Shown: positions 25,321 through 34,625 of the stretch, piece after piece | Layout of the letters: every line of letters starts with the position of its first letter | How positions within the stretch are numbered: position 1 is the first letter of the stretch | Assembly: GCA_020633205.1 (NCBI GenBank) | Contig: JACKEB010000012.1 | Location: 558,001-622,000, forward strand | Reading direction: 5' to 3' | Source of the DNA: Polyangiaceae bacterium | GTDB lineage: Bacteria; Myxococcota_A; Polyangia; Polyangiales; Polyangiaceae | DNA: 64,000 nt | Program-made: the position numbers and the translations under genes | The notes under the pieces: model-generated | The model's input: the letters and a program-made list of their open reading frames with translations, nothing else | Database searches by the model: none | Told to the model about the DNA's origin: nothing

Positions 25321-26338
25321 GCTCCGCGAGCAGCCGCAGCGCTTCGGGTTGCTGTGTGCCGACCATCATGGTGCCGATCTTGGACTCCTTCCAAATCTGG
25401 AAGCGTTCCTTGATGCGCTCCTTCGGCCCAACCAGGTTGAAGGTGTCCACCATCTCGTCGGTCACCGCCAAGATCGCCTCGTTGCGCTTGCCGGCGAGGT
25501 ACAGGTCTTGGATCTGCTTGGCTTCGGCCTCGAAGCCAACCCGAGACACGTACTCGTTGTAGAAGTTCTTGTTCTTGGCGCCCATGCCGCCGACGTACAG
25601 CGCGAGGGTCATCTTCAGGGGCATGCGGCAGGCGTCGAGATCGTCTCCGACGATGCAGGCGACAGCCGGGGCCACATCGAAGTTGTCGAGGCCCTTGCCG
25701 TTGCCGGCCTTGTCGAAGCCCTTCTGCAGGTTCTCCTCCACGACCTCGAAGCGGCCTGGATGCAAGCACGTCATCAGCAAGCCATCAGCAATCTCGCCGG
25801 CTTGAGCCTGGGCCTTCGGCGCCATCGAGCCGAGGTAGATCGGGATGTTCGGGTTTCCGTGCAGAATACTCTTGAGCGGCTTGCCGAGGCCCATCGAGCC
25901 CGCGCCCTTGTAAGGCAGCTGATAGATCTGCCCGTCGTAGGTGAGGGGCTCTTTGCGCTCGAGGATCTTGCGCACGATCTCCACGTACTCCCGCGTCCAC
26001 GTCAGCGGCTTGTGGTACGGCACCCCATGCCAGCCCTCGACGACCTGGGGCCCTGAGGTGCCGAGTCCGAGCAGGAAGCGACCGCCGGACAGCGCGTCCA
26101 TGGTCATCGCGGTCATCGCCGTGTTCGCCGGGCTCCGCCCGGGCATCTGCATGATGCCGGTGCCAAGCTTGATCGTCTTGGTCTGAGCGGCGATCCAGGC
26201 GAGGGGAGTGACGGCATCGCTACCCCACGCCTCGGCGCTCCACACCGAGTGATAGCCGAGGCGTTCAGCCTCCTGAATCAGCTCGATGTTGATGTGAACG
26301 TTGGACGAGGAGTAACCGAAGACGTAGCCGAGGCGCAT
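25310..26338 (-). CDS. Luciferase-like F420-dependent oxidoreductase, Rv3520c type
   Basis: A 342-aa luciferase-like TIM-barrel protein. Motifs include SVWSAEAWGSDAVTPLAWIAA, IKLGTGIMQMPGRSPANTAMTAMTMD, GGRFLLGLGTSGPQVVEGWHG, IPIYLGSMAPKAQAQAGEIADGLL and LYVGGMGAKNKNFYNEY. By memory these match Rv3520c of M. tuberculosis, a KstR-regulated protein next to ltp3/ltp4. The enzyme would use reduced F420 to reduce a double bond or carbonyl, substrate unknown. It follows the thiolase gene by 46 bp on the same strand and sits beside the F420 biosynthesis genes. Confidence 0.9.
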   Translation of the reverse strand: MRLGYVFGYSSSNVHINIELIQEAERLGYHSVWSAEAWGSDAVTPLAWIAAQTKTIKLGTGIMQMPGRSPANTAMTAMTMDALSGGRFLLGLGTSGPQVVEGWHGVPYHKPLTWTREYVEIVRKILERKEPLTYDGQIYQLPYKGAGSMGLGKPLKSILHGNPNIPIYLGSMAPKAQAQAGEIADGLLMTCLHPGRFEVVEENLQKGFDKAGNGKGLDNFDVAPAVACIVGDDLDACRMPLKMTLALYVGGMGAKNKNFYNEYVSRVGFEAEAKQIQDLYLAGKRNEAILAVTDEMVDTFNLVGPKERIKERFQIWKESKIGTMMVGTQQPEALRLLAELNS

Positions 26339-26384
26339 GGCCCCACTCTACGGTGGATCCTCAGGGAGGAACACTGGAAGCGCG

Positions 26385-27590
26385 CTACAGGCGTTCGACG
26401 ATCATGGCCATGCCTTGGCCGCCACCGACGCACATCGTCTCGAGCCCAAAGCGCTTGTCATGGGCCTTCAGGTTGTTCAGCAGCGTCGCCATGATGCGGG
26501 CGCCGGTCATGCCAAAGGGGTGCCCCAGCGCGATGGCGCCGCCCGCGACGTTTAGCTTCTCCCAAGGGATCCCGAGCTGCTTGGCCGATGGGATGACTTG
26601 CGCCGCGAACGCCTCGTTGATCTCCACCAGGTCGATCTGATCCATCGTCATGCCCGCACGCTCGAGCGCCTGGCGGCTCGCTTCGATGGGGCCAAGACCC
26701 ATGATCTCCGGGTTCAGGCTGCTCACTCCGCTCGACACGATGCGCGCGAGTGGCTTGATTCCCAGCTCCTTCGCGCGCGTGTCGCTCATCACCACCACCG
26801 CTGCCGCGCCGTCGTTTAGCGGGCAGGCATTGCCGGCGGTGATGCGGCCGTCAGGGCGAAAGACGGGTTGGAGTCCCGCGAGCTTCTCCACGGTGGTGCC
26901 AGCGCGCGGGCCGTCGTCTTTGCTCACCGTTTGGCCGCCTTCGAGCGTGATTGGCGTGATCTCTGCGTCGAAGTGGCCCTTCTCCACATGAGCCACGGCG
27001 CGCTGTTGGCTCATCGCGGCGAACTCATCCATTTCCGCGCGGGAAACATTCTCGGCTTCGGCGACGTTCTCCGCCGTCTGACCCATTGCGATGTAGATGT
27101 CGGGCAGGCCTTCTCCGGGGGCCCAGCTCGGCTGTCCACCTTGGCTGCGCAGATTCGTGCGAGCCATCGCATCGTTGAACTTGGAGTTGATGCTGTTCTC
27201 CATGCCGTCGGCCTTGCCAACGCCGAATCGGCTCACCGTCTCGACACCGCCAGCGATGAACACGTCGCCTTCGCCTGCGGCGATGGCGTGGGCCGCCATG
27301 CGGATGGTCTGGAGGGATGAGGAGCAGTAGCGGTTCACCGTGACGCCCGGGGCGTTCAAGCCGGCAAGCACGCTCGCCACGCGTGCGACGTTGTAGCCTG
27401 CTTCGCCCGCTGGTTGGCCGCAGCCGACGATCACGTCTTCGACGCTCTCACGGGGCAGCGCGGGCACCTGCTCGAGCACCGCATTGAGGATTGTGGCCAG
27501 CAAGTCATCCGGGCGGCAGGAGACCAAGGAGCCCTTGAAGGCTCGACCAATCGGGCTGCGCGTTGCGGCGACAATCACTGCTTGAGACAT
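26385..27590 (-). CDS. Thiolase (acetyl-CoA C-acyltransferase)
   Basis: A 401-aa thiolase. The acyl-accepting Cys89 lies in VNRYCSSSLQTIRMAA; EINEAFAAQ, ALGHPFGMTGARI and the second active-site Cys in TMCVGGGQGMAM are all present, so it should be catalytically complete. ATG 27590 follows CAGGAG. It would do the final CoA-dependent cleavage of a 3-ketoacyl-CoA; it could act on the steroid side chain (as FadA5 does) or on ordinary fatty acids. It heads a two-gene unit with the Rv3520c-like oxidoreductase. No KstR-type box is seen upstream. Confidence 0.92.
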   Translation of the reverse strand: MSQAVIVAATRSPIGRAFKGSLVSCRPDDLLATILNAVLEQVPALPRESVEDVIVGCGQPAGEAGYNVARVASVLAGLNAPGVTVNRYCSSSLQTIRMAAHAIAAGEGDVFIAGGVETVSRFGVGKADGMENSINSKFNDAMARTNLRSQGGQPSWAPGEGLPDIYIAMGQTAENVAEAENVSRAEMDEFAAMSQQRAVAHVEKGHFDAEITPITLEGGQTVSKDDGPRAGTTVEKLAGLQPVFRPDGRITAGNACPLNDGAAAVVVMSDTRAKELGIKPLARIVSSGVSSLNPEIMGLGPIEASRQALERAGMTMDQIDLVEINEAFAAQVIPSAKQLGIPWEKLNVAGGAIALGHPFGMTGARIMATLLNNLKAHDKRFGLETMCVGGGQGMAMIVERL

Positions 27591-27835
27591 GTTCGGATCT
27601 CCTGTTCGAGGGGCGCGATCCGGGTCTCGCTTCGACCCAGCGCGGCGGTCACACCGTATCTTGGGCCGGGTCCTTTCGCCACGATTGGTTCCGTGGGTAT
27701 TCGAAGGCGACGTGGGCGATCTCCGCTGAAAACCGCTCAGAGTGCTCGATGTGAGAGTTGGGCACACGAGGTGCATTGGAAGACACAACGCGACCCGGCC
27801 ACCCCGCTCTCGGCGTGCGCCCACGGAGACCCACC

Positions 27836-29449
27836 ATGAATCAGCCCCTGGTACTTCCGCCCTTCGACAGCTCGAGCGACGAGACCCGCCTCGCTGACAC
27901 ACCTGCCGTGGAGAGCCAGCCTGTAGCGTCGGGCCCCATGAGTGACCGACTGACACCACCCGAGGGCTTCGAGCTCTTGCGCTGCGTCGGGCAGGGCGGG
28001 ATGGGGAGCGTCTGGCAGGCCGAGCAAACGCTGCTCAGTCGCCGTGTGGCGATCAAGTTCATCAAGCCCACGCTCCCGGTCGAGCAGCTCAGCGAGCGCT
28101 TCGCCATCGAAGCCAAAGCCTGCGCTCGCTTGACTCACCCGGGCGTGGTGAGCGTCTACGACTTCGGCAAAGTCGGGGATTGCCCATACCTCATCATGGA
28201 GTGGCTGGACGGTCGCGGCTTGGACCAGCTGATCATCGAGCGCGGCCGCTTGACTCCGATCGAGACCGCGCGCCTCGGCGCAAACCTCGCGGATACACTG
28301 CGTGCCGCCCACGCTGCGGACATCGTGCATCGCGACATCAAGCCGGGGAACGTGGTGATGGTGCCCACCGCTTCCGGCACGCAGCCCAAAATCGTGGACT
28401 TTGGCATCGCGAAGCTCAGCGCCACCAGTGAGCGCAAGCTGACCCGCATGGGGCAGCCCATTGGTTCACCGGAGTACATGGCGCCAGAGCAGGTCTTGGG
28501 CAGCGAGCACATCGATCATCGCGCTGACGTGTGGGGGCTTTGCGCCACCTTGTACGAGTGCCTCACAGGGCTCAGCCCCTTCGCGGGAACCGATGACCGT
28601 CAGCTCTTCGAGGCGATCCTCGAGTGGCCGGTGGGCACCCCCGCTGGCTTTGGCGTCCAAGACGACGGCCTGTGGGAGATCCTCGAAAAGGGTCTAAAGA
28701 AGTCGCCCCGGGACCGCTGGCAGAACATGGCTGAGCTCGGCGAGGCCTTGTCGCTGTGGCTTCTGGATCGTGGCGAAACGGCGGATCTGGCTGGTCAAGC
28801 GCTGCAGCGTCGCTGGACCAAGCCGCCGATCGACGACGACAGCCGCGCGCCTGGGGATCTCGCCGCGCAGCTCCTGAATCCCCCGCCGCGCTTCAAGCCC
28901 TCTCTTTCGAGCGAGAGCGCCTTCCCGCTGTCCACCACGCGCAAGCGCCGCCGGCGCAAGCTGCGCGCGGTCGTCGCGGTGATGATGCTCGGTATCGTGG
29001 GTGGCTTCGGCTACTACAAGCGAGCCTCGCTCCGCGACCTGCCAAGCCGCATGGAAACGGAGCTGGGGATCGAGCTTCCTCAAGCCCAAGCCGCGACTGC
29101 GGCTCCCGAAGAAGACTCACCGCGAGCAACCCTGGAGCCGCGGTTCAGCTTGAGCGATCCCGCGCAAGCGCCGGTGCCTCCCCACGACGCGGGACTGGAT
29201 GCCCACGTGGACGCTGCCCCCGCGCCGCGCAAACCCGTGGACCAAGCCGCCGCGAAGGAAGTCGCGATGCGCAGGGTGCCTCACGCCCGCACGCCGCATG
29301 TCCCGGCGGCGGCCAAGCCGGAGATCGCCGTGCAAGAGTCGGAGGAACCCCCAGCCGCCGCTGGCAAGCAGGCCAGCGTAGAGGACCACTCCTCCGACAT
29401 GCCCGAGGAGTACAAGTCCGATGTGTACGACGATAGCTTCGGCTTCTAG
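27836..29449 (+). CDS. Membrane-anchored Ser/Thr protein kinase
   Basis: A 537-aa Hanks-type kinase. The Gly-rich loop VGQGGMGSVW is at 51-60, the ATP-binding Lys74 is in VAIKFIKP, the catalytic loop HRDIKPGN is at 165-172 and DFG is at 188-190. A PIGSPEYMAPEQ activation segment follows. The juxtamembrane part is basic (TRKRRRRKLRAV), one transmembrane helix follows (AVVAVMMLGIVGGFGYY, about 380-400), and the periplasmic tail is Pro/Ala/Glu-rich and ends at KSDVYDDSFGF. ATG 27836 was chosen although no strong ribosome site is visible. Such kinases are abundant in Myxococcota; the target is unknown. Confidence 0.95.
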   Translation: MNQPLVLPPFDSSSDETRLADTPAVESQPVASGPMSDRLTPPEGFELLRCVGQGGMGSVWQAEQTLLSRRVAIKFIKPTLPVEQLSERFAIEAKACARLTHPGVVSVYDFGKVGDCPYLIMEWLDGRGLDQLIIERGRLTPIETARLGANLADTLRAAHAADIVHRDIKPGNVVMVPTASGTQPKIVDFGIAKLSATSERKLTRMGQPIGSPEYMAPEQVLGSEHIDHRADVWGLCATLYECLTGLSPFAGTDDRQLFEAILEWPVGTPAGFGVQDDGLWEILEKGLKKSPRDRWQNMAELGEALSLWLLDRGETADLAGQALQRRWTKPPIDDDSRAPGDLAAQLLNPPPRFKPSLSSESAFPLSTTRKRRRRKLRAVVAVMMLGIVGGFGYYKRASLRDLPSRMETELGIELPQAQAATAAPEEDSPRATLEPRFSLSDPAQAPVPPHDAGLDAHVDAAPAPRKPVDQAAAKEVAMRRVPHARTPHVPAAAKPEIAVQESEEPPAAAGKQASVEDHSSDMPEEYKSDVYDDSFGF

Positions 29450-29456
29450 TCAGGGT

Positions 29457-29687
29457 TCAAGGACAGCAGTGAAACCAGCGGTGGATGCGCTCGATCTTGC
29501 CCGTCGTGGGGTCCTTCACCCCTTCATGCGTGCGAATTTCCACGCAGCTATTGATGAGCGGCGGCTTGGCGTAAGCGTGGGGCTTGTCGGCGTCGCAGTA
29601 GCTGTCGTCATCCGGGGTGCGTTCACCGCAGCCCGAGAGTAGCAACAGCGCGCCTAACCCCCAAACAAGCATTCCCTGGTGTCGCAT
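29457..29687 (-). CDS. Small lipoprotein
   Basis: A 76-aa protein with a lipoprotein signal (MRHQGMLVWGLGALLLLSGC). The short mature part DDDSYCDADKPHAYAKPPLINSCVEIRTHEG ends in RIHRWFHCCP, giving four cysteines. No family is recognised. Its stop lies 7 bp from the kinase stop on the other strand. It could be co-transcribed with the aldehyde dehydrogenase operon or be independent. Confidence 0.6.
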   Translation of the reverse strand: MRHQGMLVWGLGALLLLSGCGERTPDDDSYCDADKPHAYAKPPLINSCVEIRTHEGVKDPTTGKIERIHRWFHCCP

Positions 29688-29750
29688 CAGGGACCAGGGT
29701 AGGGGGTGAGGCGCACCTGGATCAAGCCGGCGCTATCGTCTCAAGCCGCG

Positions 29751-31280
29751 TTATTGCATCAAGCGTCGGAGGACTTTTCCAAACGCAAACTCGATGGTCT
29801 TTTCTAGGCTCTTCGTGGTGCGCTCCGTGAGCGGGTACCAGATCTCTTCCTTATCCAGCTTCCAGCGATCGAGCACGATGGGCTTGGCGTGGCAGAAGCC
29901 TCTGAGGGCGCGGCTGCCGCCGTGCACCTGACCCATGCCGCTCGACTTCAGGCCACCAAACGGCGCCTCGGGGATGCCGTAGATCACGGCGGCGTCGTTT
30001 TGCATCACGGAGCCGGCGCGCAGCCGCCGTGCGATGCGGATCGCCTTCTCTTCGTCCGTCGTGAAGACGCTGGCGCTCAGCCCATACTCCGAGTCGTTGG
30101 CGGCAGCGATGGCCGCCTCTTCGTCCGGTACCACCATCACGCAGAGCACCGGGCCGAAGGTCTCTTCGCGCATCACCGCCATCTCGTGGGTGACGCCCGT
30201 CAATAGCGTCGGCGCGTAGCACAGCCCCTCGCCGGTGCGCTTGCCACCGACGACGAGCTTCGCGCCTTGAGCGACGGCTTCGTCCACGTGGCGCTCGATG
30301 ATTTGCAGCTGACGATCCCAGAAGATGCTGCCGACCTCCTTGTCGTCCCCGGCGCCGACGCGCACCGCGCGCACCTTCTCCTCGACCAAGCGCAAGAACT
30401 CGTCAGCGACGCGCTCGACGACGTAGACCCGCTCGACGCCCAGGCAAACCTGTCCGGTGTTGAACATCGACAAGAACACTGCCCCACTGGCGGCGCGCTC
30501 CAGATTCGCGTCGGCGCAGACGATCATCGGATCCTTGCCGCCGAGCTCTAGCGTATACGGCAAGAGCTGCTCGGCGCAGGCTGCGGCGATCTTCTTCCCC
30601 GTGCGCACGCTGCCGGTGAACGCGATCTTGTCGACGCCTGCTTGAACCAGCGCAGCACCCGTCTCGCCGTCACCGTGCAGCACTTGCAGCACATCCTTCG
30701 GTACGCCCGCTTCCCAGAGGATCCGTGCAGACCACTCACCCGAGCGCGGGGTCACCTCGCTCGGCTTGAGGATCACCGCGTTGCCCGCCAGCAGCGCCTG
30801 AACCGTCGGATCCGTGCTGAGCACGAACGGGCCGTTCCACGGCGTGATCACCCCGACGACGCCGAGAGGCTCATACACGATGCGTAGCTTTTTTAGTGGC
30901 TTGAGGAAGCCGTGCAGCCCAGGTTTCTCGTCGGAGAGATCCTTGATGGCGCGGCCGCACCAGTAGTTGATGAAGTCGCAGCTCGAGATGATCTCGATGC
31001 TCAAGGCATCGACGCGCGTCTTGCCCGTTTCCGCGCGGACGGTGGCAATGACCTCTTCCTGGCGCGCCATCAAGATGTCGAGCGCCCGATGCACGATGCG
31101 CTTGCGCTCCGCGACGCCCAAGGCGGCCCAGGCGGGCTGCGCCTCACGGGCGCGGCGGACCGCGGCTTCCACCTCAGCTTTGGTGGTCACGGCGATGTCG
31201 TCGATCGCTTCGCCGCTCAGCGGGTTCTTGATGCTCAAGCGCCGCGCGCCGTTCGATTCCAGGGCTTCTACGATCGCCAT
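29751..31280 (-). CDS. NAD(P)-dependent aldehyde dehydrogenase
   Basis: A 509-aa ALDH-superfamily protein. Motifs are GVITPWNGPFVL, ILKPSEVTPRSG, AFTGSVRTGKKI, the catalytic-base Glu in TLELGGKDP, the catalytic Cys in MFNTGQVCLGVERVYV and FGPVL. It is the last gene of the long minus-strand unit that begins with ipdA, 82 bp after an acyl-CoA dehydrogenase. A role in oxidising a steroid-derived aldehyde (for example from side-chain removal) is inferred from position only. Confidence 0.9.
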   Translation of the reverse strand: MAIVEALESNGARRLSIKNPLSGEAIDDIAVTTKAEVEAAVRRAREAQPAWAALGVAERKRIVHRALDILMARQEEVIATVRAETGKTRVDALSIEIISSCDFINYWCGRAIKDLSDEKPGLHGFLKPLKKLRIVYEPLGVVGVITPWNGPFVLSTDPTVQALLAGNAVILKPSEVTPRSGEWSARILWEAGVPKDVLQVLHGDGETGAALVQAGVDKIAFTGSVRTGKKIAAACAEQLLPYTLELGGKDPMIVCADANLERAASGAVFLSMFNTGQVCLGVERVYVVERVADEFLRLVEEKVRAVRVGAGDDKEVGSIFWDRQLQIIERHVDEAVAQGAKLVVGGKRTGEGLCYAPTLLTGVTHEMAVMREETFGPVLCVMVVPDEEAAIAAANDSEYGLSASVFTTDEEKAIRIARRLRAGSVMQNDAAVIYGIPEAPFGGLKSSGMGQVHGGSRALRGFCHAKPIVLDRWKLDKEEIWYPLTERTTKSLEKTIEFAFGKVLRRLMQ

Positions 31281-31362
31281 GAGGGGAGCGTAATCTCCCC
31301 GGGCGCGTCACCCAAGGTTGACTGCAATGCTCCCGGTATTGCTGGCAGCAGCGCTTTGCGCG

Positions 31363-32460
31363 TCAGTCGGCTGCGTCGAGCCAGAGCTGGGCGACCGCCT
31401 CACGGTGCAACGCTGGCGCGCCGAACAGCCGCTCGCTGGCTCGGGCACGCTTGAAGTACAGGTGGGCGTCGTGCTCCCAGGTGAAGCCGATGCCGCCGTG
31501 CACTTGGATGTTCTCCGCGGCGCACTCGAAGGCCGCTTCGCCACAATACGCTGCCGCGAGGTGCGCCAGCTCACTCACATCGGGTGCGTCCACGCTCAGC
31601 GCCCACGCGGCGTAGTAGGCCGCGGAGCGCGCCGATTCGACCTTGAGCAACATGTCGGCGCACTTGTGCTTGATGGCCTGAAAGGAGCCGATGGGCCGCT
31701 CGAACTGGGTGCGCGTCTTCGCGTAGTCGACGGCCATCTCGAGGCAGGCTTCAGCGAGGCCAACTTGCTCCGTGGCCAGCGCGATGGCGCCGTACTCCGC
31801 CACCTGCTTCAGCACCGACTGGGGATCTCCTGGTAGGCGAGCCGCCGCGCCGACTGTGGCACCGACCTGGACGTCGCCCCAGGGGCGCGTCGCGTCCAGC
31901 GTCGCCAGGCGCTTGCGTTCGCTGAGAAGCGTTTCCTCGAGGATGAAAAGCGCGCGCTCGCCGTTTGACCCCAGCGCGGGGGCGATCACCAGATCTGCGG
32001 CGTGGGCGTCCAAGGTGCGGGTGATGTGTCCGCTCAGTGCAAAACCATCGCCGTGCGATTTGAACGTGAGCTGGCAATCTTGCGGGAAGGCCAGCGTGGC
32101 GCGGCGTTCGCCGCTCGCCAAGCTGGGCAAATACGCCTCGTGCTGACTGTCGCTGCCGGCTCGCAGCAACGCTTGAGCGCCCAGCGTGGCGCTCAAAAAC
32201 GGCACCGGAGCCAGGGCGCGCCCGAGCTCCTCCATCACCGCGGCCAGCTCCACGCTGCCGAAGCCCGCGCCGCCGTATTCCTCGGGGATCCCCAACGCGG
32301 CGAGTCCCAGCTCCTCACACAGCCGGGACCACAGCGCCGCGTCGTGGCCTTCGCCTTCCAGCATCACCTCGCGTACCCGAGTCAGCGGGCAGCTCTTTTG
32401 TAAGAGCCCCCGCAGCATGCGCGCGAGTTCACGTTGTTCGTCGCTGAAGGAGAATCGCAT
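31363..32460 (-). CDS. Acyl-CoA dehydrogenase
   Basis: A 365-aa acyl-CoA-dehydrogenase-fold protein. It begins MRFSFSDEQRELARMLRGLLQK and shows LGIPEEYGGAGFGSVELAAVMEELGRALAPVPF, YAKTRTQFERPIGSFQAIKHKCADML and AENIQVHGGIGFTWEHDAHLYFKRAR. It lies 44 bp after the SDR at 32505 in the ipdA-headed operon and has no adjacent large subunit. It may pair with another FadE of the cluster or act alone. The conserved HGGIGFTWEHD block is of the type found in many steroid-cluster FadE proteins. Confidence 0.86.
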   Translation of the reverse strand: MRFSFSDEQRELARMLRGLLQKSCPLTRVREVMLEGEGHDAALWSRLCEELGLAALGIPEEYGGAGFGSVELAAVMEELGRALAPVPFLSATLGAQALLRAGSDSQHEAYLPSLASGERRATLAFPQDCQLTFKSHGDGFALSGHITRTLDAHAADLVIAPALGSNGERALFILEETLLSERKRLATLDATRPWGDVQVGATVGAAARLPGDPQSVLKQVAEYGAIALATEQVGLAEACLEMAVDYAKTRTQFERPIGSFQAIKHKCADMLLKVESARSAAYYAAWALSVDAPDVSELAHLAAAYCGEAAFECAAENIQVHGGIGFTWEHDAHLYFKRARASERLFGAPALHREAVAQLWLDAAD

Positions 32461-32504
32461 CTTTCGTTGTACCGTGAGGAAACGAGGCGCTCTGTCGCCA
32501 GGAG

Positions 32505-33410
32505 TCAGGCGCCGTAGGGCTTGATGGGGGCGAGGCCCTCTTTCATGAGCTTGGCCATGACGGGGCCGAGCTGCGTTGCTTCCCAGCGTGCGGCTTGATT
32601 CACCTCGGAGGTGACTCGCCAACCGTCTGAAAGCTTGATCTCCCCCCCAGAAATCTCGAAGACGCGTCCGGTGACATCCCCGGCTTCGTCCGAGGCGAGC
32701 CAGGCAACCAGGGGCGAGATGTTCTCCGGCGCCATCTTGTCGAAGCCGGCGTCGGGCTTCTTCATCATGTCGGCGAACACGGCTTCGGTCATCCGGGTGC
32801 GCGCTGCGGGGGCGATGGCGTTGGCCGTGATGTTGTAGCGACCGAGCTCCGCGGCTTGCACCAGGGTGAGGGCGGCGATCCCCGCTTTGGCGGCCGAGTA
32901 CGTGCCTTGGCCGACGCTGCCTTGGAGGCCGGCGCCGCTCGAGGTGTTGATGATGCGGCCGCTCACCGCCTTGCCCGCCTTGCTCAGGCCGCGCCAGTAC
33001 TCCGCTGCGTGGCGCGCCGGCGCGAAATGGCCCTTCAGGTGCACGCGGATCACCGCGTCCCACTCGGCTTCGCTGGTGGAGACGAACATGCGATCCCGGA
33101 GGAAACCGGCGTTGTTGACCAGGATGTGGAGGCCGCCGAGCTGATCGACCGCCTGCTGAACCATGGCCTGCGCTTGCTCGAAATCCGCCACGTCAGCGCC
33201 GTTGGACGCCGCTTCACCGCCGAGCGCTTCGATCTCCTTGACCACCGCTTGAGCCGGCTCGGAGCCTGCGCCTTGGCCGTCGCCCGAAGTGCCGAGGTCG
33301 TTGACCAGCACCTTGGCGCCGAGGCGCGCGAGCTCGAGGGCGTGAGCGCGACCAATGCCGCGCCCCGCGCCCGTGACGATGGCGACCTTACCTTCTAAGA
33401 GCTTTGCCAT
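32505..33410 (-). CDS. SDR-family 3-hydroxyacyl-CoA dehydrogenase-like protein
   Basis: A 301-aa short-chain dehydrogenase. Visible are GAGRGIGRAHALELARLGAKVLVNDLG (cofactor loop with Asp, favouring NAD), NNAGFLRDRM, the active-site YSAAK and NAIAPAARTRMTEAVF. The DLG after the third strand and the long C-terminal tail resemble peroxisomal multifunctional enzyme 2-type dehydrogenases and, from memory, steroid-cluster proteins such as Rv3548c or ChsB1. It would oxidise a 3-hydroxyacyl-CoA during side-chain or ring-fragment beta-oxidation. It starts 9 bp after fadA6. Confidence 0.87.
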   Translation of the reverse strand: MAKLLEGKVAIVTGAGRGIGRAHALELARLGAKVLVNDLGTSGDGQGAGSEPAQAVVKEIEALGGEAASNGADVADFEQAQAMVQQAVDQLGGLHILVNNAGFLRDRMFVSTSEAEWDAVIRVHLKGHFAPARHAAEYWRGLSKAGKAVSGRIINTSSGAGLQGSVGQGTYSAAKAGIAALTLVQAAELGRYNITANAIAPAARTRMTEAVFADMMKKPDAGFDKMAPENISPLVAWLASDEAGDVTGRVFEISGGEIKLSDGWRVTSEVNQAARWEATQLGPVMAKLMKEGLAPIKPYGA

Positions 33411-33419
33411 CGTGTCGCC

Positions 33420-34571
33420 TCAGAGCCGCTCGATGATGGTGACGTTGGCCTGACCGCCGCCTTCGCACATGGTCTGCAAGCCATAGCGCTTGCCGGTGCG
33501 CTCCATTTCGCAGAGCAGGGTGGTCATCAAGCGTGCACCCGTCGCTCCGAGGGGGTGCCCCAGGGAAATAGCGCCGCCGTTGACGTTCACCTTCTCGAGG
33601 TCGGCTTCCGTCTCCTTCGCCCAGGCGAGCACCACCGAAGCAAAGGCTTCGTTGATCTCCACCAGATCGATGTCGCTGAGCTTCATCCCGGCCTTCTTCA
33701 GCGCGTGCTGGGTCGCGGGGATGGGCGCCGTGAGCATCCAAATCGGATCCGCCCCGCGCACGCTCAGGTGATGAATGCGCGCCCGCGGCTTGAGGCCATG
33801 GGTCTTCACCGCCGCTTCGCTCGCGATCAAGAGCGCCGCCGACGCGTCGCTGATCTGGCTCGAAACGGCGGCCGTCAGTCGCCCACCGGGCATCAGCTCT
33901 TTCAGCGTCGCCATCTTCTCCAGTGTCGTGTCGCGGCGCGGTCCTTCGTCGGCGGTCACGCCTTCCAGCGGGAGGATTTCGCGGTCGAAGCGGCCTTCGT
34001 CCTGAGCGCGGATCGCGCGCTGATGGCTTTGATAGGCGAACTGCTCCATTTCCTCGCGGGTACACTCCCATTTATGGGCGATCATCTCCGCGCTCTTGAA
34101 CTGGTTCACCTGTTCCTTGCCGTAGCGCTCCGTCCAGCCCTTGCTGCCGCTGAAGGGATCCGTGAAGCCGAACTCCTTGGCGACGATCATCGCGGCCGCG
34201 ATGGGGATCTGGGTCATGTTCTGCACGCCACCGGCGATCACCAGATCCTGCGTGCCGCTCATCACCGCCTGCGCTGCGAAGTGCACGGCTTGCTGGCTCG
34301 AGCCGCACTGGCGATCCACCGTGGTGCCCGGCACGCTGTCGGGCAAGCCACCCGCGAGCCAGCAGGTGCGCGCGATGTCCCCCGCTTGCGGCCCGATGGT
34401 GTCGACACAGCCAAAGATCACGTCGTCCACTGCGGCGGGATCGATCTTCGTGCGCTCGACCAGACCCTTCAGGACATGCGCGCCCAGGTCGGCGGGGTGA
34501 ACCGCCGCCAGGCCGCCCTTGCGGCGCCCAACCGGGGTACGAACTGCGTCGATGATGTATGCCTCTGCCAT
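33420..34571 (-). CDS. fadA6: FadA6-type thiolase of the C/D-ring (HIP) pathway
   Basis: A 383-aa thiolase with nucleophile Cys89 in VDRQCGSSQQAVHFAAQAVMSG, AGGVQNMTQIPI, PRARIHHLSVRGADPIWMLTAPIPAT, VNGGAISLGHPLGATGA and MCEGGGQANVTIIERL. These blocks agree closely, from memory, with M. tuberculosis FadA6 (Rv3556c), which performs a late thiolysis in breakdown of the HIP rings. ATG 34571 gives the family start; a further ATG 30 bases upstream would add ten unlike residues. It is in the operon with ipdABC and fadE31-like genes. Confidence 0.92.
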   Translation of the reverse strand: MAEAYIIDAVRTPVGRRKGGLAAVHPADLGAHVLKGLVERTKIDPAAVDDVIFGCVDTIGPQAGDIARTCWLAGGLPDSVPGTTVDRQCGSSQQAVHFAAQAVMSGTQDLVIAGGVQNMTQIPIAAAMIVAKEFGFTDPFSGSKGWTERYGKEQVNQFKSAEMIAHKWECTREEMEQFAYQSHQRAIRAQDEGRFDREILPLEGVTADEGPRRDTTLEKMATLKELMPGGRLTAAVSSQISDASAALLIASEAAVKTHGLKPRARIHHLSVRGADPIWMLTAPIPATQHALKKAGMKLSDIDLVEINEAFASVVLAWAKETEADLEKVNVNGGAISLGHPLGATGARLMTTLLCEMERTGKRYGLQTMCEGGGQANVTIIERL

Positions 34572-34625
34572 GTGTTTCTCCGGGGAACCGCCTGAATCCA
34601 TTTCAGGGTTTGGGGGTGAGGTGAG

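Noticed and set aside
27591..27835. Search for a KstR-type operator before the thiolase at 26385
   Set aside because: No box found; the thiolase-oxidoreductase unit and all cof genes are therefore not assigned to the regulon despite their content.
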